From the NCBI GenBank assembly GCA_020848695.1, contig JADLHT010000017.1, forward strand, positions 1 through 64,000: a stretch of 64,000 nt of DNA. The letters run 5' to 3'. Shown here in pieces: positions 52,001 through 61,581 of the stretch. The DNA is from Saprospiraceae bacterium (GTDB taxonomy: Bacteria; Bacteroidota; Bacteroidia; Chitinophagales; Saprospiraceae). The first letter of the stretch is position 1. Each line of letters starts with the position of its first letter. A model generated the notes under the pieces. That model was given only the letters and a program-made list of their open reading frames with translations. It was not told where the DNA came from and did no database searches. A program made the translations under genes and the position numbers.

Positions 52001-54594
52001 TTAATCTTACAACTGATAAGGAGAAGTATAAAATTGGTGAACAATGTAAAATGGAATTGCCAGGCTCAGCATTAGGTACATTAATAATAAATGTAATAAG
52101 GAATAATAAGATCATAAAGACTGATGTGATCAAATCGACACTTCCAAAGACACACTATAACTTTACTATTACACAGGAAATGTTCCCAAATGTCTATGTA
52201 GATGTAACAATGATTCAGGGTCTTGAAAAGAAAAATGATCTACCCCTGAGATTGTATGGAATTGTACCTGTTATGGTGGAGAATGAGAGCGTGAGACTTA
52301 AACCAAATATTGTTGTAAAAGAAATTGTAAGACCGGAAGAAGAATTTATAGTAGAAATTTCAGAATTCAATTCATCTGAAATGAGCTATCAGTTAATGAT
52401 AGTTGACGATGGATTGTTGGGTATTACAAAATATAAAACACCGGATTCTTACTCAGCAATGTTTGCAAAGGAAGCACTCACAATGTTGAGCTGGGACAAT
52501 TATGATCAAATAATGGGAAATGATCTAAGTGCTCTTTCCAAAATCTATAGTATTGGTGGTGATCAAAAAATTTCTAGCCAGGATCTGGCCAAAATGAAGC
52601 GATTTAAACCTGTTGTACTTATTACTGGACCGCAATATTTGAAATCCAAAGGAAAAAATATACATAAATTTAAAATAAGTAACTATATCGGTTCAGTAAG
52701 AGTTATGGTAGTAGCTAATAATTACAAAGCGTTTGGTTCTGCAGATAAGACAGTTACTGTGCGTGATGAATTAGCTGCCCAAATAACCTTCCCTAGAGTC
52801 GTTTCGGTATCAGATCATATTTTCGTACCAATAACATTATTTAAATATGACGATAAACTTAATTCGGCAAATGTTGAATTGACTACAATAGGACCTCTTG
52901 AGATTGTTGCTAAGCAAAAGCAATTTGTTCAATTTGGAAGTAATAAAGAAATTACAGTCTGGTTTGAGTTAAAAACAAAAGGAGATTTGGGAGCTGCAGC
53001 TGTTGAATGTATAGCTTCAAGCGGATCTATCAAAACTAAAAGTCGTGTTGACTTTTATGTAGTAAACCCAAATCCAATAACAACACAAGCAATGACTTTT
53101 GTATTAGAGCCTCGAAGTACTAAACAAGTAAAAATTCAAGAGTATGGAGTTAAAGGCACACAAAAAATTGTATTGGAGCTATCGGGAATTCCAAAGTTGA
53201 AATCAGAAAAATATTTAAAAGACTTAATTAATTATCCACATGGTTGTGTTGAACAAATTACTTCATCTGCATTTCCGCAACTTTATTTAGCCGATTTTTT
53301 AAATCTTAGTCAGACCGAAATGAGTGAACGTTCTTTGTTTGTAAGTACTGCTATTAATAAACTAGCTGCTTATCAACTTCAAGATGGGGGAATTGGTTAT
53401 TGGCCTGGATATCAGAAAGCTGATGATTATTGTTCAAGTTATATTTGTCATTTTCTTTCTGAAGCAAAAAACAAGGGTTTTGCATTGAATCCGGAAGTAT
53501 ATAATAAGCTTATTGAATATCTAACTAATGTAAGCAACAACTACAAGATTGAAAGATACAATCCTAAGATTAGGTCCAGTTCTAATTTTCTTCAAACTTA
53601 TCGTCTATTTGCGTTATCGATCGCTCAGCATCCTAATTGGGGTGCAATGAATAGACTCAGGATGAATGAAAATAATCATCCAATGTCAGTATGGTTGCTT
53701 GCCGGTGCATATGCACTGGCCGGAAAGAAAGAAATTGCTTTAGAATTGGTAAAAGATATCAATAAAAATGTTGTTCCGTATTCTGAATCAGATTATTCCT
53801 ATGGCTCAGATATTCGGGATGAAAGCTTGATTTCTTTGGTTTTGCACGAAATTGGAAACAAGACTGAAGCAATAAAAGTTCTCAAAGACGTAATTCTGAA
53901 AATTAATAATGAATCTTATGCTTCAACTCAAGAAATGAGTATGGTTCTATTGGCAACAGGAAAGATATATTCAAAAGTTAACTTACAAACACAAAACATT
54001 AGTGCAAATTATTCGTGGAATGGAGGAAGAGAAACACTTAGTTCAGATTATTCAACAATTATTAAGAAATTGACTGGAAAGGTAAATAATGATTTTAGTA
54101 TTACCAATTCTTCTACAATGCCCATTACAGTTAATCTGGTGCAATCCGGCAAGATTGCAGTTAATCAAAAGTTGAATGTATCTAATGGGCTAAAACTACG
54201 TATAGATTATCACAGAAAAGACCTTAAACCCTTTAGCCTTAATGATCTGAAGCAAGGAGATAGGTTGGTTGCAAAAATTGAATTAAGTAACCTTACAAAT
54301 AGAGATTTAAAAAATATTGCTGTTACTGCGATTTTTCCAGCCGGATTTGAGTTGGTGAACAGGAGAATCGGAGGGCTGGCTTCTTCAAATTTTGAGTTAA
54401 ATTATGAAGATTACAGGGATGACAGACTAATCTGTTATCTGGGAATGAAAAAGGCCCAGACGGTGGCTTTTCAGGTAGAACTTGTTGCTTCCTATGCGGG
54501 TAATTTTTTTGCACCAATTATCAATGCGGAATCAATGTATGAACCAGAGATCAATAGTCAATATTGTGAAGGTATTATTAAAATTAGAATGTAG
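49048..54594 (+). CDS. Alpha-2-macroglobulin family lipoprotein
   Basis: An 1848-residue protease trap, tethered by a lipobox MGTC (Cys19). Modules: macroglobulin-like domains across the N-terminal half, MG-type AFMERGIWRPGDTIHG near 635, and the thioester site GCVEQ (Cys1400-Gln1403), followed by the alpha-6 toroid (QDGGIGYWPG near 1446) and C-terminal adhesion-type domain. The intact CxEQ motif suggests covalent protease binding. In other bacteria such genes pair with PBP1C, as here: the next gene is pbpC. It follows holA with a TAATG overlap. Confidence 0.95.
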   Translation: MMLRLFFCAIVLVVVMGTCSKAKKTITRNVDAYSAYINAYPKGFLKSKSNINIYFTRKAIDSSRIGSNLNLNEFAIKPSLAGSAKWVNEYTISFEPDESKIDRSISYVASVNLKSIFQDVPDSLQMFSFELTFVPIIFQVEWDFLHSDEQNDGAMSLEGILTSTDNVSVEKIEKSILAKVNHQVQPLIRIVKLDNEFNSYQIKISNIQRSEEDLNLVVEWKSDPDKNETRMEQSFSVPSRNIFIVTGLKEDREDPKCLMVYFSDKLDATQDLRGLISINRDSVKPSFVIEKDIVHVNFKADEFRTGELTVHDKIKNVNGKNLSIKFSHTFKFEEELPAVRILGKGKVLPYSKNVILPFEAINLNYVDVEIFKIFSNNVLYNLHLNDYDNEYMMTKLGKVVHQQTINLKELQNLDNRTKWISYGLDLSKLINPELGAMYEVRLIFRPQYSSYRCKDAKMKANPRSEQFDLSSSDSYNSWWAGYGFLEIENDSEPGKMINRDNHCYEYNNPCCIAYYTSENFSRLSFIASNLAVMVKHSNNQHEMMITVYDVISSVPVKNANVKIYDRQLQELKSVQTDGSGMISCKVDGTPGYVLANDGRNYAYLKLDESLSITTSEFEIDGVQSKDGIKSFVFMERGIWRPGDTIHGNLLLNQEGNQIPKNFPVQIELRSPSNQQVQQIVLNSNSMGLYYFKLSTLPTDITGRYSLKIRYGSSELVKTLQIETIKPNRFKFDWIFDDNLLYNSVAKINAQFLHGFPASEKKINIKAHISNVVPEFKRFNKFSFFDPSLSNNFEIKDLYEGLTKSDGSVNIKIDDIKINNSYGKISATFISEIMDEGGDLSTDYTTKIFDEYDEYVGIQMPETNYESYYSDQKLSGVKVACVDRKGNPLSNRQLKVELFYVDRSWWYEIRRLSSEYSENANYVLSEVHNCTTDSKGLAEVSFNLKRYNSYFIKVSSSETDHTAGSLFYTGWNFNSTDQSKDYVQLLNLTTDKEKYKIGEQCKMELPGSALGTLIINVIRNNKIIKTDVIKSTLPKTHYNFTITQEMFPNVYVDVTMIQGLEKKNDLPLRLYGIVPVMVENESVRLKPNIVVKEIVRPEEEFIVEISEFNSSEMSYQLMIVDDGLLGITKYKTPDSYSAMFAKEALTMLSWDNYDQIMGNDLSALSKIYSIGGDQKISSQDLAKMKRFKPVVLITGPQYLKSKGKNIHKFKISNYIGSVRVMVVANNYKAFGSADKTVTVRDELAAQITFPRVVSVSDHIFVPITLFKYDDKLNSANVELTTIGPLEIVAKQKQFVQFGSNKEITVWFELKTKGDLGAAAVECIASSGSIKTKSRVDFYVVNPNPITTQAMTFVLEPRSTKQVKIQEYGVKGTQKIVLELSGIPKLKSEKYLKDLINYPHGCVEQITSSAFPQLYLADFLNLSQTEMSERSLFVSTAINKLAAYQLQDGGIGYWPGYQKADDYCSSYICHFLSEAKNKGFALNPEVYNKLIEYLTNVSNNYKIERYNPKIRSSSNFLQTYRLFALSIAQHPNWGAMNRLRMNENNHPMSVWLLAGAYALAGKKEIALELVKDINKNVVPYSESDYSYGSDIRDESLISLVLHEIGNKTEAIKVLKDVILKINNESYASTQEMSMVLLATGKIYSKVNLQTQNISANYSWNGGRETLSSDYSTIIKKLTGKVNNDFSITNSSTMPITVNLVQSGKIAVNQKLNVSNGLKLRIDYHRKDLKPFSLNDLKQGDRLVAKIELSNLTNRDLKNIAVTAIFPAGFELVNRRIGGLASSNFELNYEDYRDDRLICYLGMKKAQTVAFQVELVASYAGNFFAPIINAESMYEPEINSQYCEGIIKIRM

Positions 54595-54605
54595 ATTTAT
54601 TTTTT

Positions 54606-56954
54606 TTGACTAGGTTTAGAACTTATTTTTTAATATTTCTTTTCGCGGCTTTCCTGGCATTGATTTGGGCCAGTTCTTTTAGAATTTGTGAAGATTATTC
54701 AAAAGTAGTTTACAGCCATCAAGGATCAATTCTGTCAATGAAGACAGCAAAAGACGGACAATGGCGTTTCCCATCAGACTCAAAACATTCTAAACATTCA
54801 ATGAATTATGAACAAGCATTGCTTCTTTTTGAAGATAGGAATTTTTATTTTCACCTAGGAATCGATCCGATCGCATTAGTAAGATCAATTTATTTAAATG
54901 TAAAACACAGAAAAATTATTAGTGGTGGATCTACTATAACCATGCAATTGGCAAGACTACTTTTGAAATCCAGTAACCGATCAGTATGGAGTAAAATAAA
55001 AGAATGCTATCTGGCTTTAGGATTAGAACTGCGTTATTCAAAAAAAGATTTACTTAGATTATATACTCAGATAGCACCATATGGTTCTAATGTTGTTGGT
55101 TTTGATGCAGCAATTTTTAGATATTACAACAAGAGTATGTCTCAGCTAAGTTGGGCTGAGGCTGCCTTGCTAGCCATCTTACCTAATCAACCCAGCTGGT
55201 TGCATATTTCGAAAAACCGTGGCAGATTGTTGGAAAAACGTAATCTTTTGCTGAATAAACTAGAAATTGAAGGTAAAATAAGTAATGCTGATTACGAACT
55301 TTCATTGCTTGAGCCATTGCCCGAACAACCTTTAAAAGTTGTTAGATTGGCACCTCATGCTTTGGATTATCTAGAAAAGAAATATCCAGAGAAAAATATT
55401 TTTCATTCAACTATCGATGATAATTTGCAGAATGGAATGAGGCAAATTCTTATAAGACATCATGAGGTATTAAAGCAGAATGAAATTAGAAATGCTGCTG
55501 CAATGATTATAGATAATCGAAACCAAAAAATACTTTCTTATCATGGCAATGTTTTGTTCGATACAATTAAAGCTCCTCAGGCTGAAGTCAATATGATACA
55601 TGCACCAAGAAGTTCTGGTAGTATATTGAAACCCTTATTAATAGCTTCTGCAATTGATCACGGAATATTAGTCAATTCATCTTTGATTCCTGATATTCCG
55701 GTGCTCATTAATGGATTTAGGCCAGAGAATTTTTCTAGAACATATATGGGTGCTTGTACGGCTCAAGAATTAATTAAATATTCTCTCAATATTCCGAGTA
55801 TATTGGTTTTGAAAGACATTGGAGTTAGTCAGTTTTATAACGAACTTATTAAATTGAATTTTTCAAATTTATTTCGTGAACCAGAAGATTACGGGCTTTC
55901 TTTGATTCTAGGAGGGGCTGAAATTAACATGTGGGATCTTTGCAGAGCTTATTCTTATTTAATTTACACCCAAGACCATTTTGATTTGTTTGGCCATAAA
56001 TACTTGCCAGTTGATTCATTTGATCTAAGTTTGTTGGATGGAGAAAATATTAATACAACAATACTTTCTTTGGAAGCTCCAGTTTTTACAGCAGGTAGTA
56101 TAGCAGATATGTTTATTGCAATGCGCAATACACCACCATTACAAAACCAGAATATTACCTCTGAGGATGGTCAATTTCCTATAGCCTGGAAAACAGGTAC
56201 TTCTTTTGGCTATAAGGATGCTTGGTGTATAGGTATTACTCCAAATTATACTGTCGCGGTTTGGCTTGGTAATAGTAATGGTTTGTCACGTCACGGGTTA
56301 ATAGGAATAGAAACTGCAGCGCCAATAGTATTTGAAATTATGTATTCAATGCCTCAACAGATTGAGTGGAAAGAGGTATATGATTCTAAGTCTGAAATAG
56401 TGATTTGTAAACAATCAGGATATAAAGCGAATTCAATTTGCTTAGAGAAGGATACAGTGTTTTATAGTAAAACTTCAAAAAATTTGAAAGATTGCCCGTA
56501 TCATCAGAATATTTTTGTTGACTCAAATAATGTTTTTCAGGTTAACGCAGATTGTTATGCTTCACCTATTACAAAATCTGTTTTTATACTTCCTCCATTA
56601 ATGGCATACTATTATAAACAACATCATATAAATTACAAAGATCCTCCTCCTTATAGTCCCAACTGTGTTAAAACAAATAATCATTCTATTAATATGATGG
56701 AGTTTATTTATCCAAACCCTGGTACTTCAATTGCCTTGCCAATAGATTTTGATGATAAGTTAAATGCAGTTATTTTTAAAGCAGTTCATTCGAATCCAAA
56801 AGCAGAAGTTTTCTGGTTTTTAGATAATGATTATCTTGGCAGTACTAGAACCAGACATGAAATTTCATGTAAACCGGAAACCGGAAAACACTGGCTGTCC
56901 ATTTCGGATCAATCAGGCAATACAATTCGATGCAAGATCTCTGTAACAAGGTAA
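54606..56954 (+). CDS. pbpC: Penicillin-binding protein 1C
   Basis: Class A bifunctional peptidoglycan synthase. N-terminal anchor, glycosyltransferase domain with FEDRNFYFHLGID and GGSTITMQLARLL, transpeptidase domain with the SxxK motif SILK (Ser339), KTG (529-531, in AWKTGTSFG), and a C-terminal BiPBP_C domain after 680. The only N-terminal start before the transmembrane segment is TTG at 54606, so the gene probably begins with TTG. It is 11 bases past the macroglobulin stop. The pair guards and repairs the periplasm after protease or host attack, by analogy. Confidence 0.94.
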   Translation: MTRFRTYFLIFLFAAFLALIWASSFRICEDYSKVVYSHQGSILSMKTAKDGQWRFPSDSKHSKHSMNYEQALLLFEDRNFYFHLGIDPIALVRSIYLNVKHRKIISGGSTITMQLARLLLKSSNRSVWSKIKECYLALGLELRYSKKDLLRLYTQIAPYGSNVVGFDAAIFRYYNKSMSQLSWAEAALLAILPNQPSWLHISKNRGRLLEKRNLLLNKLEIEGKISNADYELSLLEPLPEQPLKVVRLAPHALDYLEKKYPEKNIFHSTIDDNLQNGMRQILIRHHEVLKQNEIRNAAAMIIDNRNQKILSYHGNVLFDTIKAPQAEVNMIHAPRSSGSILKPLLIASAIDHGILVNSSLIPDIPVLINGFRPENFSRTYMGACTAQELIKYSLNIPSILVLKDIGVSQFYNELIKLNFSNLFREPEDYGLSLILGGAEINMWDLCRAYSYLIYTQDHFDLFGHKYLPVDSFDLSLLDGENINTTILSLEAPVFTAGSIADMFIAMRNTPPLQNQNITSEDGQFPIAWKTGTSFGYKDAWCIGITPNYTVAVWLGNSNGLSRHGLIGIETAAPIVFEIMYSMPQQIEWKEVYDSKSEIVICKQSGYKANSICLEKDTVFYSKTSKNLKDCPYHQNIFVDSNNVFQVNADCYASPITKSVFILPPLMAYYYKQHHINYKDPPPYSPNCVKTNNHSINMMEFIYPNPGTSIALPIDFDDKLNAVIFKAVHSNPKAEVFWFLDNDYLGSTRTRHEISCKPETGKHWLSISDQSGNTIRCKISVTR

Positions 56955-57015
56955 AAGCGTAATAATTTCTAAATTTTTATACTTTTGCATCGTTTTTTGA
57001 GTAGAAAAGCCTTGT

Positions 57016-59661
57016 ATGCCCACAAAATTATTGATCGTTGAGTCCCCTGCTAAGGCAAAAACAATTGAAAAATTTCTTGGAAAAGATTTCAAAGTAAAGT
57101 CTTCATATGGACATATACGAGACCTTGACAAAGGTTCTAAAGGAATTGACATTGACAATAAGTTCAAACCTAATTACATCATTAGTCCGGAAAAAGTAAA
57201 AGTTGTCAAAGATTTAAAAGACACTGTTAAAAAAGTCGATGAAGTCTGGCTTGCAACGGATGAAGATAGGGAAGGGGAGGCAATTAGCTGGCATTTATGT
57301 GAAGTGTTGGGATTGAGTCCAAAAAATGTTAAAAGAATTGTTTTTCGAGAAATTACAAAGCCTGCAATTCAAGCTGCAGTACAAGCGCCTAGAAACATAG
57401 ATCTTGATCTTGTAAATGCTCAGCAAGCTAGAAGAGTTCTTGATAGATTGGTTGGATTTGAACTTTCTGAAATTCTTTGGAAAAAAGTAAAAAATAAGTT
57501 ATCTGCAGGTCGCGTTCAATCTGTTGCAGTTAAGCTTATTGTTGACAGAGAAAGAGAAATTCATGATTTTAAATCAGACGCTTATTTTAAAATTGATGGA
57601 TTATTTTCTAAAATAAAATCATCAACTCCTGAAATTAAGGCAGGATTAAATGATCGATTCAGTTCTGCAAAAGAAGCTGAAGATTTTCTAAATATTTGTA
57701 AAAAATCAACCTTTAAAGTTTCAAATATTGAGGTCAAGCCTGTAAAAAGAAACCCTGCACCTCCATTTACAACTTCAACTTTACAGCAAGAAGCAAGTAG
57801 AAAACTTGGTTTTAGTGTAAATCGCACCATGAGTACTGCACAAAAATTGTATGAGGCTGGTTTTATTTCTTATATGAGAACTGATTCAACAAGTTTAAGC
57901 CCAATTGCTATCTCAGCCATGGCGCAGGAAATTGAACAACAGTTTGGTGCAAATTATGTGCAAACGCGTCAGTATAAAACAAAAAATTCAAATGCTCAGG
58001 AAGCTCACGAAGCCATTCGCCCAACTTACATGAATATGAGAGTTGCCGGTGAAAATTCTGATCAACAGAGATTGTATGAATTAATTTGGAAGAGGGCATT
58101 AGCTTCACAGATGGCTCCTGCCGAATTGGAAAAAACATCTGTTCAAATAAACATTTCAGAGACCCAAAAAAATTATTTTGTTGCAGAAGGAGAAGTTTTG
58201 CTGTTTGAGGGATTTTTAAAGTTGTATCTGGAATCAACCGACGAGGAGTCGGAAGAAAAGGAAGGCATACTTCCATCATTTAATGTAGGGGAAATTTTAA
58301 ACAGAGAGGAAATTTCAGCTACAGAACGATTTACTCGACCTCTTGCTCGATTCACAGAAGCTTCACTCGTAAAAAAGCTCGAAGAATTAGGAATTGGACG
58401 CCCATCTACCTATGCACCGACGATTAGTAAAATTATGGAAGCAGATAGAGGATATGTAGTGAAAGAGTCTCGCGAGGGAGTTGACAGAGAATATTTGCAA
58501 ATTACGCTTTTAAAGGATAAGATTTCAAAATCCAAACTAACGGAGAAGACTGGAACAACTAAAAATGTTTTGTATCCTACAGCCATTGGAATGGTCGTTA
58601 CAGATTATTTGGAAGGACATTTTTCTGAGATTATTAATTATGGATTTACTGCAGAAATCGAAAAAGATTTCGATGAGATTGCTGAAGGCAAGCGCAATTG
58701 GATTAAAATGCTTGATGAGTTTTATTGGCCCTTCCATAAGGATGTTGAAAAGGTGTTGGAGACCGGAGAGCGTGCTAAAGGAAGAAGAGATCTTGGAATT
58801 GACCCAAATACAGGAAGAAAAGTTATTGCACAACTAACCCGATTTGGACCTGTAGTTCAAATTGGAGATGTCGATGAGCTTCTGGAAGACGAAAAACCAA
58901 GATTTGCAAACCTAAGACCAGGTCAAAGTTTAGAAAATATAAGCTTTGATGAAGCAATGGACTTGTTTCAACTTCCTAAAAATCTGGGAGAATATGAGGG
59001 GATGGAAGTAGTTGTTGCCGTCGGTAGATTTGGACCTTATATTAAGCACGGTGAAGGATTTATTTCTATACCAAAAGGAGTTGACCCTATGGTTGTTGAT
59101 ATGAGTATAGCTGCACAAATTATTGAAGCTAAGAAAAAAGAAGATGCGCCAATAGGATATTTCAAAGAATTGCCAATTACCAAAGGTTCAGGTAGATTTG
59201 GACCCTTTGTAAAGTGGAATGGAATTTTTGTAAACGTTCCTAGAAGAATCAATATTCAATCAATCACTGAAGAAGAAGCAGTACCATTAATTGAAGCGAA
59301 AGAAATAAAAGAAGCTAATCGTTATATTCATCAATGGGAAGAGGAGAAAATAAGTGTTGAGAACGGAAGATGGGGGCCTTTTATAAAATTTAAAAAGAAA
59401 ATAATTAATATTCCAAAAATTAACGAGCAAAGGGTTACGGCAGAAATGGCAGCGACATTGGATTTAGAATATTTTAAAAAAATTATTGAAGATCAGATTC
59501 CTGGGGCATTTACAGCTAAGACAAAATCTAAGTCTAAATCGTCAGATGCAAAACTTAAGAATCCTTTGGTAAAAAAAGAAAAAAACACAACTGTTAAATC
59601 AAAAATAGATTCTTCTAAAAATTTAAAATCAAAAGCTAAAAAGACAAGTTCTAAAAAATAG
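57016..59661 (+). CDS. topA: DNA topoisomerase I
   Basis: Type IA topoisomerase relaxing negative supercoils. An 881-residue protein with the Toprim domain (LLIVESPAKAKTIEKFLG and the acid-rich ATDEDREGEAISWH), the catalytic Tyr in FISYMRTDSTSL at about residue 286, and a C-terminal part made of topoisomerase C-terminal repeats with GRFGPYIKHG, GRFGPFVKWNG and GRWGPFIKF, ending in a lysine-rich tail. Zinc fingers are absent, as in many non-proteobacterial enzymes. The gene converges with pepT with only 6 bases between stops. Confidence 0.97.
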   Translation: MPTKLLIVESPAKAKTIEKFLGKDFKVKSSYGHIRDLDKGSKGIDIDNKFKPNYIISPEKVKVVKDLKDTVKKVDEVWLATDEDREGEAISWHLCEVLGLSPKNVKRIVFREITKPAIQAAVQAPRNIDLDLVNAQQARRVLDRLVGFELSEILWKKVKNKLSAGRVQSVAVKLIVDREREIHDFKSDAYFKIDGLFSKIKSSTPEIKAGLNDRFSSAKEAEDFLNICKKSTFKVSNIEVKPVKRNPAPPFTTSTLQQEASRKLGFSVNRTMSTAQKLYEAGFISYMRTDSTSLSPIAISAMAQEIEQQFGANYVQTRQYKTKNSNAQEAHEAIRPTYMNMRVAGENSDQQRLYELIWKRALASQMAPAELEKTSVQINISETQKNYFVAEGEVLLFEGFLKLYLESTDEESEEKEGILPSFNVGEILNREEISATERFTRPLARFTEASLVKKLEELGIGRPSTYAPTISKIMEADRGYVVKESREGVDREYLQITLLKDKISKSKLTEKTGTTKNVLYPTAIGMVVTDYLEGHFSEIINYGFTAEIEKDFDEIAEGKRNWIKMLDEFYWPFHKDVEKVLETGERAKGRRDLGIDPNTGRKVIAQLTRFGPVVQIGDVDELLEDEKPRFANLRPGQSLENISFDEAMDLFQLPKNLGEYEGMEVVVAVGRFGPYIKHGEGFISIPKGVDPMVVDMSIAAQIIEAKKKEDAPIGYFKELPITKGSGRFGPFVKWNGIFVNVPRRINIQSITEEEAVPLIEAKEIKEANRYIHQWEEEKISVENGRWGPFIKFKKKIINIPKINEQRVTAEMAATLDLEYFKKIIEDQIPGAFTAKTKSKSKSSDAKLKNPLVKKEKNTTVKSKIDSSKNLKSKAKKTSSKK

Positions 59662-59667
59662 AAGAAT

Positions 59668-60918
59668 TTATCTTGAGGTTTGTTCAAATTTCTGTAAGAT
59701 TCTAACGATAACTTCAGCTGATTTATTCATATCCTGTACAGAAACCCATTCTTTTTTAGAATGTATTGCATGCTCTCCTGCAAATATATTAGGGCAGGGA
59801 AGTCCCATGAATGATAATCTGGAACCATCTGTTCCGCCTCTGATCTTTCCTTTTTTTAAGTCAATTCCTGCTTCAAGAATTGCCTCTTCCGCAATCCTTG
59901 TTACAATAGGGTGCTGTTTAAGAATTTCCTTCATATTGCGATATTGTTCTCTGCGTGAAATATTATAGCTTGATCCCGGATAATTTTTTATTGTTTGATT
60001 GCATATTTCAACAATGGTTTGATAGTATTCATCAAGTTTTACAGTGTCGAAATCTCTTATGATAAAATCAATACTTGCCTTATCCAGTTCTGCAACCAAT
60101 CTTGTCGGATGAACAAATCCTTCATTATCTTGTGTTGATTCAGGACTCAAGTAGCCTTTAGGTAGAATTGATATAATTTCAGATGCAATTTTTATTGCAT
60201 TCTTCATTTTATTTTTTGCATAACCGGGATGAGTTGCAATGCCTTGTATTGTAATTGTACATGCATCGGCAGAAAAAGTCTCATCTTCAAATGAACCTTT
60301 TTCGCCGCCATCCAAGGTATATCCAAATTTTGCCCCGATCTTATGAATATTAACTTTATCCACACCTCTTCCAATTTCCTCATCAGTTGTAAAAAGCAAA
60401 CTAATATCTCCATGTTTGATTTGTGGATTGTTTTGTATAAATATTGCAGCTTCCATAATAGCTGTAATTCCAGATTTATCATCAGCTCCTAAAAGTGTAA
60501 GTCCAGATGCAGTAATTATGTCTTCTCCTTTTTTTGTTTTTAAAATTTCAAATTCTTCTGAACTAATCACAATTTGATTGTCATCTGGTAGTATAATGTT
60601 TTGGAGATGGTAATTGGAATGAAGTATCGGTTTTACATCAGTGCCACTGCAATCCGGTGCCGTGTCAATATGAGCACAGAAGCAGATTCCCGGTACAGGA
60701 AAATCAACGTTTGATTTAATCCAAGAATAGACGTATCCGTATTCATTTATTTCTGACTGTATTCCGGCCTGAATGAGTTCATTGTAGAGAAGTTGAGATA
60801 GATTTTTTTGCTTTTCGCTTGAAGGATATGAATTCGATAAAGGGTCTGCTGTTGTATCTATTTTAGCATATCGAATAAATCTTTCCGCAGTGGTTGGAAA
60901 TGAATAAATTTCAGACAT
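59668..60918 (-). CDS. pepT: Peptidase T
   Basis: Zinc tripeptide aminopeptidase of the M20 family, cytoplasmic. The 416-residue protein has the metal site HIDTAPDCSG, the LGADDKSGITAIM pattern, the catalytic Glu in TDEEIGRG, and IRGGTDGSRLS. I took the ATG at 60918 instead of an in-frame TTG nine bases upstream. Length (416) is typical of PepT. It converges with topA and is divergent from the tmRNA gene. Confidence 0.95.
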   Translation of the reverse strand: MSEIYSFPTTAERFIRYAKIDTTADPLSNSYPSSEKQKNLSQLLYNELIQAGIQSEINEYGYVYSWIKSNVDFPVPGICFCAHIDTAPDCSGTDVKPILHSNYHLQNIILPDDNQIVISSEEFEILKTKKGEDIITASGLTLLGADDKSGITAIMEAAIFIQNNPQIKHGDISLLFTTDEEIGRGVDKVNIHKIGAKFGYTLDGGEKGSFEDETFSADACTITIQGIATHPGYAKNKMKNAIKIASEIISILPKGYLSPESTQDNEGFVHPTRLVAELDKASIDFIIRDFDTVKLDEYYQTIVEICNQTIKNYPGSSYNISRREQYRNMKEILKQHPIVTRIAEEAILEAGIDLKKGKIRGGTDGSRLSFMGLPCPNIFAGEHAIHSKKEWVSVQDMNKSAEVIVRILQKFEQTSR

Positions 60919-61054
60919 AAGTTGCAAACAATTCGTAAATGTAAAGCAAACATTCCGTTGTAAATCTTAAATCTAAATAATTTACCGAAAAATCTTACGG
61001 GAATGGAACCAAATGGAATTAAAAAGAGTTTAAATTAAAACTTATAAAAGTATA

Positions 61055-61419
61055 GGGGCTGACTGGAATCGACAGGAAATGTGATCGGTCGGTAAGCATG
61101 CCGTAGAAGGATAGTTCACTACGTTAAAAATGATTATCAAACCATAGATGGCAATACTTCTTTTGCCCTTGCAGCCTAATTCAAGGAATTAGTATGCTAG
61201 TGCATCGGGTACAGATGTCTGATAAGTATCCACCGTGCATCAAAATCATCAGACTGGTTGGATAGTGTTCCCTTCTGTCTGACAAGATTTTATGGGAATA
61301 AGGAAGGAGGAGGTCGTTACTTTACCTAGCTTCTTTCTGACAATCAAATAAGTAACTAAGCATGTAGAAAGTCGTCAGGTTCTTTCTCTGGACCGGGGTT
61401 CGACTCCCCGCAGCTCCAC
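61055..61419 (+). ncRNA. ssrA: Transfer-messenger RNA (ssrA, tmRNA)
   Basis: One-piece tmRNA of about 365 bases. The tRNA-like ends pair as GGGGCTG with CAGCTCC, with a G-U wobble at the third pair that permits alanine charging, and the T arm GGACCGGGGTTCGACTCCCC is present. The tag reading frame at 61150-61179 encodes G-N-T-S-F-A-L-A-A and then TAA, a normal tag of the Bacteroidota type (ending ALAA). CCA is not encoded. It rescues ribosomes stalled on broken messages. Confidence 0.97.
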
Positions 61420-61581
61420 TTATTACATTTGATATAAAGTTATTTTAGAGTATACAAATGCTAATCGTAAAATAACTTATTACAATTAAAAATGATCTTC
61501 ATTTAATATCTTATCAAATTTTCAGTTATGAAATGATATTTGGTTGATTTGTTTCATCTTTGCATAAACAACCAGGTATTA

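Noticed and set aside
57582-59252. Several frames of 60-120 codons on the minus strand within topA
   Set aside because: They are antisense shadows of topA with no domain or start support.
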